From NCBI RefSeq assembly GCF_946998835.1, contig NZ_CAMQAZ010000005.1, forward strand, positions 56,471 to 120,470: DNA of 64,000 nucleotides. The letters run 5' to 3'. The DNA is from an uncultured Corynebacterium sp. Lineage in GTDB: Bacteria > Actinomycetota > Actinomycetes > Mycobacteriales > Mycobacteriaceae. Position 1 is the first letter of the stretch. Every line of letters starts with the position of its first letter. The notes under the pieces are model-generated. The model had not been told where the DNA came from. It was given only the letters and a program-made list of their open reading frames with translations, and made no database searches. A program made the translations under genes and the position numbers. Positions 41,865 to 51,208 of this stretch are shown one piece after another.

Positions 41865-43559
41865 ATGCCCAACAAGCTCACGATTCCATACCGCATGCGT
41901 TGGTGGGGCTGGGGTGTTGACGGCAACGACAAACCAATCACCGCGGCCAGCGAGAAGCTCCTGCAGCGCGAAATCGGTATGTCGCTGGATGCGAGTAACC
42001 CGCCGCGCAACATCGCCGATGTCGCCATCCCCGATAGCCGTCTGAGCACCGAGGATATCGAGATACTGAGCGCTATTGTCGGCCCGGATGCCGTCGCCAC
42101 CGACCACGACACCCGCGTCAAGCACGCAGTCGGCCGCTCCTACCCCGACTTAGTTCGACTGCGCGCAGCCAAGCTCGACATCGCCCCGGATGCGGTCGTA
42201 CTACCGAAGACTGAAAAGCACATTGAGGACCTGTTCACGATCTGCGCTGAGCACAAGATCGCAATCGTTCCCTTCGGCGGCGGCACCTCAGTCGTTGGCG
42301 GTGTCGAGGCAGTTGACGGCGGTATGGGCAAAGCCATTGCGGTGTCTATGACCGCATTCGACAAGATTATCGAGATTGACAAGGTCGCTGGCACGGTCAC
42401 CGTCCAGACCGGTGTATTCGGCCCTGACCTGGAAAAGGAACTGTCCAAGGCCGGCTTCACCGCCGGGCACTTCCCGCAGTCCTTCGAGTACTCCACTGTC
42501 GGCGGTTGGGTCTCTTGCCGCTCGGCAGGCCAGGAATCCTCTGGTTACGATCGTATCGACCGCAATGTGATTGGCATGCGCGTCGTCACGCCAGCCGGCA
42601 CCATGGAGTTCCGCGACATGCCGTCGTCGGCATCCGGCCCGAACCCACGTGAGCTTTTCTTGGGTTCGGAGGGCACCCTGGGCATCATCACGCATGTGAC
42701 GATTGCCCTGAATCAGCGCCCACGCAAGGAGATGCTCTTCGACACCTACTTCTTCAACTCCTTTGAGGACGCCGCCGAGGAACTGCGCAAACTGGAGCAG
42801 AACGGCAACATCCCCCACCTGGCGCGCATCTCAGATGAAAAGGAGACCCTGTTCGGTCTCACTCAGCTCGGCTCCGCCAGTATGTCCGAGAACGTCACAA
42901 AGTACCTGAAGCTGCGCGGTATCAACACCCCGTGCATGGTGATTTTCGGTTTCGCCCAGACCGACCCGGTTACCGCCCGCGTCACGCGTGAACGCCTGGC
43001 CGCTCGCCTGCTGACCAAGAAATGCGTCCGAATGGGCTCGATCCCGGGCATGGCCTGGGTGAACCATCGCTTCTCCTCACCGTACCTGCGCGATGTCATG
43101 ATGACTCGCCGCGTCGGCGTCGACACCCTGGAGACCGCCACCACCTGGGATAACGCGGCCACACTACGCCACGAAATTGCCTCCGCAATGGAAGCCGCTG
43201 GCGAGAAGCACGGCACCCCGGTGTACGTCTTCTGCCACATCTCGCACATGTACGAGTCCGGCTGCTCGCTGTACTTCACGTACTTCTTCCGAGAGACCGA
43301 AGGCCAGATTCTCCAGCAGTGGATGGATATTAAGACTGCGGCATCAGAAGCCATGATGGATTACGGTGGCACCATCACCCATCACCACGGGATTGGCCAG
43401 GATCACAGCCCGCAGTACTACGAGGAAAACACCGAGTTGTTTGCCAAGGTCATGCGGGCAATTAAGGCCGAACTCGACCCGGCGGGCATCCTCAACCCAG
43501 GCAAGCTGGCTACCGGTCCGCGCTCTTTGGCCGAGCGTTACGACGGCAACATGATCTAA
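41865..43559 (+). CDS. FAD-linked oxidase, alkyl-DHAP synthase (AGPS) family
   Basis: 564 residues. ATG 41865 is chosen since AAGGAG precedes it by 9 bp; an upstream in-frame ATG at 41844 lacks this. The PP-loop FAD domain shows PFGGGTSVVGG (about 136), EYSTVGGWVSCRSAGQESS with its STVGGW core, and RNVIGMRVVTPAG. The C-terminal half carries the HHHGIG motif (about 504) matching the AGPS active site. Eukaryotic AGPS swaps the acyl of acyl-DHAP for an alkyl group; bacterial relatives are mostly unproven and could oxidise another glycolate-like substrate. It lies between a lipid kinase and glpD, the DHAP-producing enzyme. Confidence 0.85.
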   Translation: MPNKLTIPYRMRWWGWGVDGNDKPITAASEKLLQREIGMSLDASNPPRNIADVAIPDSRLSTEDIEILSAIVGPDAVATDHDTRVKHAVGRSYPDLVRLRAAKLDIAPDAVVLPKTEKHIEDLFTICAEHKIAIVPFGGGTSVVGGVEAVDGGMGKAIAVSMTAFDKIIEIDKVAGTVTVQTGVFGPDLEKELSKAGFTAGHFPQSFEYSTVGGWVSCRSAGQESSGYDRIDRNVIGMRVVTPAGTMEFRDMPSSASGPNPRELFLGSEGTLGIITHVTIALNQRPRKEMLFDTYFFNSFEDAAEELRKLEQNGNIPHLARISDEKETLFGLTQLGSASMSENVTKYLKLRGINTPCMVIFGFAQTDPVTARVTRERLAARLLTKKCVRMGSIPGMAWVNHRFSSPYLRDVMMTRRVGVDTLETATTWDNAATLRHEIASAMEAAGEKHGTPVYVFCHISHMYESGCSLYFTYFFRETEGQILQQWMDIKTAASEAMMDYGGTITHHHGIGQDHSPQYYEENTELFAKVMRAIKAELDPAGILNPGKLATGPRSLAERYDGNMI

Positions 43560-43598
43560 CCCTGTTGCCGTCGCCTGTGGCCCAACCGCTAGCTGCGA

Positions 43599-43811
43599 CT
43601 ACTGAGCCAGACTGACCAGTTCACTGGCGTAGATTTCCGGCGATGTTGGGCCGTCATAAATAAACAGTGAAACGTAATCGTCAAGGGTAAAAGATTCAAG
43701 TGCTGCGGTCATTGTCGCTGTCGCTTCTTCCTGGTTTCCAACCGAAAATGCGGTGGATGGCTGGAGATGGTCGGCTAAATCACGGGTGCGATTTCGTCCG
43801 TGCGACCGCAA
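43599..43811 (-). pseudogene. Possible C-terminal remnant of an unknown enzyme
   Basis: A 70-codon frame whose last ~45 residues look protein-like (ADHLQPSTAFSVGNQEEATA, then LDDYVSLFIYDGPTSPEIYA), while its first ~12 residues do not. No good start. It could be the end of a decayed oxidoreductase gene; I cannot assign a family. Confidence 0.35.
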
Positions 43812-44220
43812 ACAGCGTGGCGTTTTAAGTGCCTAAGTGCGCTTTCCTAGTTACGACCTGTCTGAGGTGGCACGGACTGGAGACAGCAGCAACACATCTG
43901 CAGCGATGGTGCAATAGCAGCGAAAGCTCGGTTCATAGACTCAGAGCGGTTGGACGCTGGGTGCATGGCCATCGAGGTGTCTCCTTCCTGGAAATCCGTG
44001 GAAATGACTCGTAAACGACAAAACGTTTTATGAATGGTTTCTTGAATCAATATCCGTGCCGGTCGTTGATAATGAACAACTTAGTCTATTTCTGAATGGC
44101 CCGCAATGGGTTACGCCCGAAATAGTGCACAATCTGTTACGTCCACTTCACAACTTCATCACTTATGTCAGATAGGTTCACCACTATCACCGTCTTCGGG
44201 AAAGTCGAGGAAGAAAGACT
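43812..44220. promoter_or_regulatory. glpD upstream region
   Basis: About 400 bp without a supported gene. Near its 3' end, TCATCACTTATGT (44156-44168) also occurs upstream of the acid phosphatase gene (48343-48355). GAGGAAGAAAG before ATG 44221 is the glpD ribosome-binding site. The rest is fairly A/T-rich and probably holds the promoter. Confidence 0.45.
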
Positions 44221-45810
44221 ATGCCTGCCACGCACGCTCCTCAGCGCGATCGCTCCGCTGCGGTTTTGAACAAGGCTCGTCGGAAAGCGGACCTAAATCG
44301 TCTGCGCACAGATACAGCTAAGGGCGCAATCCCTGATCTGCTGGTCGTCGGCGCGGGCATCACCGGTGTCGGCATCACATTGGATGCGGCCTCGCGGGGC
44401 CTCAATACAGTTCTCGTCGAATCGAAGGACCTAGCTTTCGGCACCTCTCGCTGGTCATCGAAGCTAGCCCACGGCGGCCTGCGCTATCTTGCGAGCGGTA
44501 ACGTCGGCATCGCTCGCCGCTCAGCTATCGAGCGTGGTGCGATGCTCGATGTCACCGCTCCGCACCTGGTACACAACCTGCCACAGGTTGTGCCGGTGAT
44601 GGACCAATTCGCGCCGCTGACCCGAATTCTGCCGCGTGTGGGATTTTTGGCCGGCGACTTCCTGCGCATTATCGCTGGCACCTCGGCGACTACCCTGCCG
44701 CTGTCACGCACTGTCGGTCCTCGCCGTGTAGTTGAGCTGTCGCCGACCGTCCGTGAGCGCGACGTGAAGTTCGGCTACGTCAACTACGACGGACAGCTGC
44801 GTGACGACGCGCGCCTGGTCGCCGCTATCGCGCGAACTGCAGCTAGCTACGGGGCAACTATTCTGACCCGCGTACGCTGCGAGACCGCTTCCGGCACGAG
44901 CGCCATGCTGACTGATGAACTCACTGGCGACACCTTCGAGCTGCCGGCTCGCGCCGTCGTCAATGCCACTGGTGTATGGGCTGCGGAGCTTGCGACGAAC
45001 ATCAAGATTCGCCCATCGCGCGGCACCCACCTGGTTCTCGATGCCGAGAAGCTGGGCAACCCGACCGGCTCTCTCACAGTGCCGGTGCCCGGTCACACCA
45101 ATCGTTTCTGCTTCGTCCTGCCCGCAGAACACAACCGCGTTTATATCGGCTTGACCGACGAAGATGCCCCGGGACCAATCCCCGATGTGCCAGAGGTGCC
45201 GGAGGAGGACATCGATTTTCTGCTCGAAGTCATTAACCAGGCACTTGAGGTTCCGCTTACCCGTAACGACGTCATCGGCGCTTTCGCTGGGCTGCGTCCT
45301 CTCATTGACGCGGGCGAGGCCAATACCGCTGACCTCTCCCGCGAGCATGCCCTGCTGGAAGCCCCGAATGGCCTGATTTCCATTACCGGCGGCAAGCTCA
45401 CCGAGTACCGCCTGATGGCTGAGCAGACTGTGGACAAGGTCGCGGAGAAGCTCGGCGTTACCCTCGCTCCATGTACCACCCGCACTATTCCTGTGCTGGG
45501 CTCTGAGCCGGAGGAGCTCGACCGTGCCCGTACCGCTGCCGCCGCTGGCCGCATCCCGATGCCATTGTTCCAGCGCTACGGCGCAGAGTCCTTTGAGGTC
45601 ATCGAGTCCTGCCCGCTCGACCGACCGCTCGATCCGGTGGCAGAAGGCCTCGATGTCACGCGCGCCGAGTTTGCCTGGCATGTGACCCACGAGGGAGCTC
45701 TCAGCGTTGACGATATTCTCGATCGTCGCACGCGCCTGGGGCTGGTCAAGGTCGACCGCGATGCCGCTTTACCAGCCGCGGAGGAAGCACTGAGGCTGTG
45801 CGCCTTCTGA
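44221..45810 (+). CDS. glpD: Glycerol-3-phosphate dehydrogenase (FAD)
   Basis: 529 residues. Oxidises sn-glycerol-3-phosphate to DHAP and passes electrons to menaquinone at the membrane. N-terminal FAD Rossmann motif LVVGAGITGVGITLDAASRG (about 40), then SRWSSKLAHGGLRYL (about 80), typical of GlpD. The C-terminal DAO_C domain is present, with FAGLRPL and ITGGKLTEYRLMAEQ conserved. The N-terminal ~38 residues are basic and extend past the usual start. It is monocistronic by spacing, with the C-S lyase gene 30 bp after it on the same strand. Confidence 0.94.
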   Translation: MPATHAPQRDRSAAVLNKARRKADLNRLRTDTAKGAIPDLLVVGAGITGVGITLDAASRGLNTVLVESKDLAFGTSRWSSKLAHGGLRYLASGNVGIARRSAIERGAMLDVTAPHLVHNLPQVVPVMDQFAPLTRILPRVGFLAGDFLRIIAGTSATTLPLSRTVGPRRVVELSPTVRERDVKFGYVNYDGQLRDDARLVAAIARTAASYGATILTRVRCETASGTSAMLTDELTGDTFELPARAVVNATGVWAAELATNIKIRPSRGTHLVLDAEKLGNPTGSLTVPVPGHTNRFCFVLPAEHNRVYIGLTDEDAPGPIPDVPEVPEEDIDFLLEVINQALEVPLTRNDVIGAFAGLRPLIDAGEANTADLSREHALLEAPNGLISITGGKLTEYRLMAEQTVDKVAEKLGVTLAPCTTRTIPVLGSEPEELDRARTAAAAGRIPMPLFQRYGAESFEVIESCPLDRPLDPVAEGLDVTRAEFAWHVTHEGALSVDDILDRRTRLGLVKVDRDAALPAAEEALRLCAF

Positions 45811-45840
45811 CTCCTCGCTTTTTCTGTATACACGGAAACT

Positions 45841-46992
45841 ATGAGTCTAAATAGCGATGTCACTTTCCCCTCCCTCGATGAACTCCGCGCCCGCGGGACC
45901 GTCAAGTGGACCGCGTATTCGCCGGATGTGCTACCGCTGTGGGTCGCCGAATCCGATGCAACTACCTGCCCTGCCGTCAGCGCCGCGATTCACGAAGCCT
46001 GCGAGCGTGAGCAGTTCGGTTACCTCTCGCAGGACATCTCGGACCTCACCACCGCAACTGCGAACTTTTCTGAAGCGCGCTACGGATGGCACCCAAACCC
46101 CGACAACATCTTTGCTGTCGCCGATGTGGTTCGCGGTGTCACGCTCGCGGTGGAACGCTTCACCCGCCCCGGATCGGCGATTGTCGTCCCGACCCCTGCC
46201 TACATGCCGTTTTTCCAGGTAGGCCCCGCACTGGCACGCGAGACCGTGCACATTCCCACGCTTGCCGACGGCCCGGATCTCGGCGCCCTCGAGCGCGCCT
46301 TTGCCGATGGCGCAGGTTGCCTGATTTTGTGCAATCCGAATAACCCGCTCGGTTTTACTTACTCTCCGGAAAAGCTACGTGAAATCACTGACTTGGCCGA
46401 CCGTTTTGGCGCGCGGGTCATCTCCGACGAGATTCATGGCCCGGTCGTTCTGGATGGCACTCACACTCCAACGGCATCGGTATCCGAGACTGCAGCGGCA
46501 GTGACGATTACGGTAACCTCCACCTCTAAGGGGTGGAATACCGCTGGCTTGAAGTGCGCGCAGATTATTTTTAACGACGACGACGCCAAAACCTGGCTGG
46601 AGCTGCCTTTCATTGTGCGCGAAGGCGCCTCTATTCTCGGAGTCGCTGCTGCCACCGCTGCCTACCGCGATGGTGTGCCCTGGTTGGAAAACTTTGTCGA
46701 CATCCTGCGCGCTAACCGTGAAACTCTGCGCACACGTTTGTCTACCATTGCGCCGCAGGCTCGCTTTACCCCACCACAGGCTTCATTTTTGGCATGGCTA
46801 GACCTGGGAGACGTGGCTGGTGTTGACAAAGCTGACCCAGCTGCGTGGTTGGTGGAAAACGCCAAAATAGCACTCAACCCCGGCTTCGCATTCGGCGAAG
46901 GCGGGGCTGGGCATGTGCGGCTTAACTTTGCGACTTCTCCGGAAATTCTCGGGGAAGCCCTGGACCGCCTTGATGCGGCCCTGCACCTATAG
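45841..46992 (+). CDS. PLP-dependent C-S lyase (MalY/PatB/AecD family)
   Basis: 383 residues. Fold-type I aminotransferase-like enzyme that splits cystathionine and related cysteine S-conjugates to pyruvate, ammonia and a thiol. Visible are LPLWVAESDA (about 31), the PLP-phosphate loop region CNPNNPLGFTYS, ISDEIHGPVVLDG and the Schiff-base Lys in TSTSKGWNTAGLKCA (about 225). It matches the Corynebacterium beta C-S lyase AecD by motif pattern. It may be read with glpD (30-bp gap). It converges on the phosphatase, with 8 bp between stops. Confidence 0.9.
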   Translation: MSLNSDVTFPSLDELRARGTVKWTAYSPDVLPLWVAESDATTCPAVSAAIHEACEREQFGYLSQDISDLTTATANFSEARYGWHPNPDNIFAVADVVRGVTLAVERFTRPGSAIVVPTPAYMPFFQVGPALARETVHIPTLADGPDLGALERAFADGAGCLILCNPNNPLGFTYSPEKLREITDLADRFGARVISDEIHGPVVLDGTHTPTASVSETAAAVTITVTSTSKGWNTAGLKCAQIIFNDDDAKTWLELPFIVREGASILGVAAATAAYRDGVPWLENFVDILRANRETLRTRLSTIAPQARFTPPQASFLAWLDLGDVAGVDKADPAAWLVENAKIALNPGFAFGEGGAGHVRLNFATSPEILGEALDRLDAALHL

Positions 46993-47000
46993 TTGGCGTT

Positions 47001-48275
47001 TTAGTTAGTGACGGTGACGGTGCCGTCGGCGTTCACAACGACGTCGGCAGCCAGTGCGCGAGCCATGTTCATACGAACGTGCTGGCCCTCACCGTCGGTG
47101 CGGTCAAGCGGGTAACCGGACGGGATTGCAGTCTGAGCGAGGACGGAATTGCGCTGCTCCTCGGTTAGGTCCGGGAAGCGAGTCTCCAGCAGACCTGCGT
47201 AACGCTTCGGGACGACGACCGGCTGGTCGGCTGGACCGACCTGCTTGAAGTCGTAGGTCATGCGCTCGGTGTACTGCTGAACTGCAGCTTCAGTGCTCAT
47301 GTACGGAGTGTCCTTAGCGACGCAGTTGGCGATGGTATCACCACAGCGGTACTCGAGCTCAGCGCGCAGCTCTTCCATCGCTTCTTCGATGAGCGGGCGG
47401 AACTCCGGGTCTGCCCAGCGGTCAGCTGCAGCCTGGTTGCCCATCATACGGCCGCCCATGACATCCAGCGGGTAGTGCACACCCATGACGAGACGGGACT
47501 GGCCAGCCTCGGAAGCTCGTGCCTGAATCTGCGGTGCGACCTCCGGCAGCATCAGAGCCAGCATGGTCGAGGTCCATGCCGCCTTATTGGTGTGGCCGGA
47601 CGGATACGACGGCGTGGTCGAGTACGGGTCATCCTGGCCATCGCGGTAGTAGCGCTCGACGCGCTCCGGAGCCACCACAAACGGGCGGTCATAACCGTAG
47701 GCGTACTTCTCAAAGAAAGTCGAGCTGACCAGGCCACCGCCACGGGCGAGGTTGCCAGACAGCAGTGCCTTCACCTTCGGCAGGCGTCCCTCGTCAAAAG
47801 CATCACGGAAATGCTGGCCCAGCTCTGCACCAAAGGCAGTGGAGATGTTGACTAGCGGATCCAGGTAGTCGTCATCGAGGGCAAGTTCCTGTGCCTGCGG
47901 GTCATTCTTAGCCTCATTATTAATACGAATGACGGTTTCGAGGTTCTGATCCAGGACCTCCGGATGCATGTCCCGCGTCTCGACGAACGGGTGAACCACG
48001 TAGAAGTAGAACGCGTTATCGGTCGCGGCATCGGACGGGTACGCACGGAGAAGCTGGTCCGGACGGTATGGAGTTGGGGTCGGCGCAATAGCGCCGGCAT
48101 TCTCACTGGAAAGAGCCGACTGCTGATTAGCAAACTCTACCTGCGGGCCTGCCACCGATGCCGCAGCGGTTGCCGGCGTGAGTCCCATAACAACTGCCAT
48201 AGCTGCGGTAGCTGCGCCAACACGGGTACGGGCGGCAGTGCGCTTGTGCTGCTTCAAAGAAGACACTGAGGGCAT
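47001..48275 (-). CDS. Secreted PAP2-family acid phosphatase
   Basis: 424 residues. A signal peptide (KRTAARTRVGAATAAMAVVM through a cleavage site near AAAS) shows export. The PAP2 triad motifs are complete: KYAYGYDRPF (KxxxxxxRP, about 188), PSYPSGHTNKAA (PSGH, about 224) and SRLVMGVHYPLDVMGG (SRxxxGxHxxxD, about 260). It resembles class A bacterial acid phosphatases, releasing phosphate from organic esters outside the cell. AAAGGA directly abuts ATG 48275, so the GTG at codon 4 is a possible alternative start. No downstream partner. Confidence 0.9.
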   Translation of the reverse strand: MPSVSSLKQHKRTAARTRVGAATAAMAVVMGLTPATAAASVAGPQVEFANQQSALSSENAGAIAPTPTPYRPDQLLRAYPSDAATDNAFYFYVVHPFVETRDMHPEVLDQNLETVIRINNEAKNDPQAQELALDDDYLDPLVNISTAFGAELGQHFRDAFDEGRLPKVKALLSGNLARGGGLVSSTFFEKYAYGYDRPFVVAPERVERYYRDGQDDPYSTTPSYPSGHTNKAAWTSTMLALMLPEVAPQIQARASEAGQSRLVMGVHYPLDVMGGRMMGNQAAADRWADPEFRPLIEEAMEELRAELEYRCGDTIANCVAKDTPYMSTEAAVQQYTERMTYDFKQVGPADQPVVVPKRYAGLLETRFPDLTEEQRNSVLAQTAIPSGYPLDRTDGEGQHVRMNMARALAADVVVNADGTVTVTN

Positions 48276-48342
48276 TCCTTTCCAGATTGCTACAACGAAA
48301 GCACCAGTTGTGAAGTGCTCTATAAGTCAAAGGCTGACAAAA

Positions 48343-48355
48343 TCATCACTTATGT
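48343..48355. promoter_or_regulatory. 13-mer shared with the glpD upstream region
   Basis: TCATCACTTATGT, 68-80 bp before the phosphatase start, is identical to 44156-44168 before glpD; both are preceded by ACAA two bases away. A shared operator or promoter element is possible. Confidence 0.35.
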
Positions 48356-48474
48356 TAAGCACTCCGTGAGGTTTCGGCGCGTTGAAAGGAAAACGGTTAC
48401 CAGACCACCTGTTTCGCGGGCGTTTGGCCCCGGTACAGTTAACCGAGTTTTCACTGATAAAAACGGAAAAAGAA

Positions 48475-48507
48475 ACCGGTTGGCGGTACAAATTTCCGCC
48501 AACCGGT
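48475..48507 (-). terminator. Terminator of the 3-hydroxyacyl-CoA dehydrogenase gene
   Basis: Perfect 12-bp stem ACCGGTTGGCGG / CCGCCAACCGGT with a 9-nt loop. On the minus strand it is followed by TTCTTTTTCCGTTTTTATC, a U-rich tail. It lies 43 bp past the stop codon. Confidence 0.85.
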
Positions 48508-48549
48508 AAGAATTCAATTCCTGCCCCAAAATGGGGCTAAAAGTGTGGA

Positions 48550-49416
48550 CTACTTAGAGTAGTCGTAGAAGCCTCGACCGGACTTCCGGCCGAAGTGACC
48601 TGCCTCAACCATGCGCTTGAGCAGCGGAGGCGCAGAGTAGGTCGGCTCCTTGTACTCGTCGAACATGGCATCGGCGATGAACTTGATGGTATCCAGACCA
48701 ACCATGTCTGCCAGAGTCAGCGGGCCCATTGGGTGCGCACAGCCATTGACCATGCCTGCGTCGATGTCCTCTGCGGTGGCAATGCCGTCCTGCAGCATAC
48801 GAATAGCACCGAGGATGTACGGCACGAGCAGAGCGTTAACGATGAAGCCCGAACGGTCCTTAGCGCGGATGACGGTCTTGCCCAGTGCTTCAGAGGCGTA
48901 CTTGTACGCGCGCTCTGACTGAACCTCACCGGTGGTCAGGGTAACGACGTGCTCTACCAGCGGCAGAACCGGAACCGGGTTGAAGAAATGCAGACCCATG
49001 ACGCGCTCCGGGCGCTTGGTGGCTGCAGCAATGGACTGAATCGGCAGCGAGGAGGTGTTGGAAGCCAGGATGGCGTCGTCCGACTCAACGATTTCATCAA
49101 GCTGGGAGAAGACGCTGGCCTTTACTTCCGGGTTCTCCACGATGGCCTCGATAACCAGCTCACGGTCAGCGAAGTCTTCCAACTTGGTGGTGAAGCTAAT
49201 ACGCCCCAGAATCTCATCGCGTGTGGACTGCTCCAGCTTGCCACGAGAAACTGCTTTATCCAGCGACTTTTCAATTCGAGCTCGTCCGGACTCGAGGAAT
49301 TCTTCCTTGGCCTCCCAGACCTTGACATCGCTGCCGGCCTTTGCACAGACCTCAATAATGCCGGAGCCCATTTGGCCGGCGCCGACGATCCCTACTCGCG
49401 AGATGCTATTTGCCAT
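48550..49416 (-). CDS. 3-hydroxybutyryl-CoA dehydrogenase
   Basis: 288 residues. NAD(P)-dependent interconversion of acetoacetyl-CoA and 3-hydroxybutyryl-CoA. The Rossmann motif VGIVGAGQMGSGI is at the start, the catalytic His lies in GLHFFNPVPVLPLVE (about 140), and DRSGFIVNALLVPYI and DAGMVNGCAHPMGPL are conserved. ATG 49416 is preferred over ATG 49422 because GGGAG stands 8 bp before it and only 2 bp before the other. Single gene with its own terminator. The substrate chain length is inferred from family likeness. Confidence 0.92.
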   Translation of the reverse strand: MANSISRVGIVGAGQMGSGIIEVCAKAGSDVKVWEAKEEFLESGRARIEKSLDKAVSRGKLEQSTRDEILGRISFTTKLEDFADRELVIEAIVENPEVKASVFSQLDEIVESDDAILASNTSSLPIQSIAAATKRPERVMGLHFFNPVPVLPLVEHVVTLTTGEVQSERAYKYASEALGKTVIRAKDRSGFIVNALLVPYILGAIRMLQDGIATAEDIDAGMVNGCAHPMGPLTLADMVGLDTIKFIADAMFDEYKEPTYSAPPLLKRMVEAGHFGRKSGRGFYDYSK

Positions 49417-49597
49417 TGGCATATCTCCCTACCTTCTACTCTGGTTTAATCAGTCAGCATTGTGTTTTATCCGAGTGCGCATTCGCTTGACGACGTCCAC
49501 AGCACACCGGCTCTCTACACGCTACTAACTTCGCGGGCTCCTCGGGCAGGCTTTGCATGACTTTTCTGCCGATTTCCGAAGAATGCCGCCAGCCGAG

Positions 49598-50215
49598 TTA
49601 GTACTGCATCCGCTCTTCCAGCGACTGCTGGATCTCTGTCAGCTGCTGCCGCGAGGTGCTTGCGAACTCTCGCAGGTCGTTTCCGCCGTGCTTTTCAAGC
49701 TCTTCCCACTGGCCGATTAGGGTATCCAGGCTACCTTCCATCAAGGTCAGGTAAGCCATATCCGCGTGCGGCCCCTCTTCGTTGTCAAGGCGAGTCATGG
49801 TGCTCGTATCGAGCTTCGTCTCGGACGGATCGACATCGACACCGAGTGTCTTGATAAGCCGCTCTTCCTCTTCAGCGAGGACGGGTTCGGCCTGCTGCGC
49901 AATCTTACGGGTCTCTTCCGAGACTGTTTTCTTTGCAATCAGCGTCTGCGAGGCTTTCTTCAATGCCGCAGTATCTGCTGCAAGCTGAGCCAGGTTGTCC
50001 CGAATGGCAGCGCTAGAGGCAACGACACCAGGGGTCTGACTGTTCTGCGTTTGGTTGTCCTCCATGGCTGTCTCATCAGTATCGCTACAGGCGCTCAAGC
50101 CGACGATAAGAATCGAGGCGAGCATGGCGGAGCCGATTCGAAGGCAGCGACCCCTGAGGGAATATGTACCGCCGCTGGGGGCGGTTGCGGTATCGCGGAT
50201 AGAGTCTGCGGACAT
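49598..50215 (-). CDS. Putative lipoprotein
   Basis: 205 residues. After a 25-residue polar N-terminus, a hydrophobic segment ends in the lipobox LSAC (about residue 43), so Cys is lipidated and the protein is exported. The mature part is helical and acidic (SAAIRDNLAQLAADTAALKK, then EEEERLIKTLGVDVD), with coiled-coil character. No catalytic motif; function unknown. Its ATG shares a base with the stop of the ABM monooxygenase gene (TAATG), so the two form an operon. Confidence 0.75.
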   Translation of the reverse strand: MSADSIRDTATAPSGGTYSLRGRCLRIGSAMLASILIVGLSACSDTDETAMEDNQTQNSQTPGVVASSAAIRDNLAQLAADTAALKKASQTLIAKKTVSEETRKIAQQAEPVLAEEEERLIKTLGVDVDPSETKLDTSTMTRLDNEEGPHADMAYLTLMEGSLDTLIGQWEELEKHGGNDLREFASTSRQQLTEIQQSLEERMQY

Positions 50216-50538
50216 TAATCGACCTGCAGCTCGCCCATGCGATCCCAGTCCTGCTTATCCGGCAGTACCTGCGAGACGATCTTCGGGGTCTCTGCGAGCA
50301 GTGGCTTCATGGCCTCCAGGCCCTTGGCGAAGTGCTCGGAGTTGACGTGTGCTTCACCAGCATCGTCATCGAATGCCTCGACGAGAATGTACTGGTTGGG
50401 GTCTTCTACGCTGCGGGACCATTCAAACCATTTGTTGCCAACCTCTGCCCGGGTGGCAGCGGTGAACTCAGCGACATGGTCCATCCATTCGTCGGCAAAC
50501 TCCGGCTTAACTTGGTAATTCACAACGATAAAAATCAT
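50215..50538 (-). CDS. ABM-domain monooxygenase-like protein
   Basis: 107 residues from ATG 50538 (MIFIVVNYQVKPEFADEW); the longer frame upstream is not conserved. It shows the ferredoxin-like antibiotic-biosynthesis-monooxygenase pattern: VNYQVKPEFADEWMDHVAEF, then WFEWSRSVEDPNQYILVEAF with its Trp-Phe pair, then HVNSEHFAKGLEAM. Such small dimers act as quinol oxygenases or stress proteins. Translationally coupled to the lipoprotein gene downstream. Divergent from the carbonic-anhydrase-like gene. Confidence 0.85.
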   Translation of the reverse strand: MIFIVVNYQVKPEFADEWMDHVAEFTAATRAEVGNKWFEWSRSVEDPNQYILVEAFDDDAGEAHVNSEHFAKGLEAMKPLLAETPKIVSQVLPDKQDWDRMGELQVD

Positions 50539-50653
50539 GTCGCCCACTGTAGGCGTGTCCAAGCGGAATTGCACCCTCCGAACAAAGCATTTCGCTGTAT
50601 TTTACTGAGAATTTTTCTTACGCTGACCTCAGCTGACGGTTATATTGGGTCCT

Positions 50654-51208
50654 ATGATGAACACCCCGCTCATTCTCACCTACCAAGATAAGACCCCGCG
50701 CATTCATTCCAGCGCCTGGATCGCGCCCGGCGCGGTCATTATCGGAGATGTCGAAATCGGTGCGGATAGCTCCGTGTTCTACGGTTCTGTCCTCCGCGGC
50801 GATGTCGCACCGATTCGTATTGGCCAGCGCACCAACATCCAGGACAATTCCACCGTTCACGTAGACCGAGGCGTGGCCACAATTTTGGGCGATGATGTCA
50901 CGGTCGGACATATGGCGTTGGTCCACGGCACCACAGTCGAGGACGGGTGCCTCATCGGCATGAAGTCCACCCTATTGTCACGCTCTCACGTCGGCGCTGG
51001 CAGTCTCATTGCCGCAGGTGCCGTGGTGTTAGAAAATCAGGTAATCGAGCCGAGGTCACTGGCTGCAGGCGTGCCAGCTAAGGTACGTCGCCAGCTCTCA
51101 GCCGAGGAAGCAAAGGGCTTCATTGCCCATGCGGGCCGCTATGTGGAGACAGCGTCTAACCACCGCCATCTCCGCGAGGTCGACCTGGATATGGTGACTT
51201 TTAACTAG
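50654..51208 (+). CDS. Gamma-carbonic-anhydrase-like hexapeptide protein
   Basis: 184 residues. Left-handed beta-helix of hexapeptide repeats (IIGDVEIGADSSVFYGSVLR onwards). The three zinc-ligand positions are kept: His in NSTVHVDRG and two His in VGHMALVHG. Relatives (YrdA, PaaY, CamH) are trimers; activity as carbonic anhydrase is not certain. ATG 50654 or 50657. Its stop overlaps the convergent nicotinamidase stop in a shared CTAG. Confidence 0.88.
   Translation: MMNTPLILTYQDKTPRIHSSAWIAPGAVIIGDVEIGADSSVFYGSVLRGDVAPIRIGQRTNIQDNSTVHVDRGVATILGDDVTVGHMALVHGTTVEDGCLIGMKSTLLSRSHVGAGSLIAAGAVVLENQVIEPRSLAAGVPAKVRRQLSAEEAKGFIAHAGRYVETASNHRHLREVDLDMVTFN

Noticed and set aside
43829..44014. 61-codon frame upstream of glpD
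   Set aside because: Arg/Trp/His-rich random-looking translation and no start signals.
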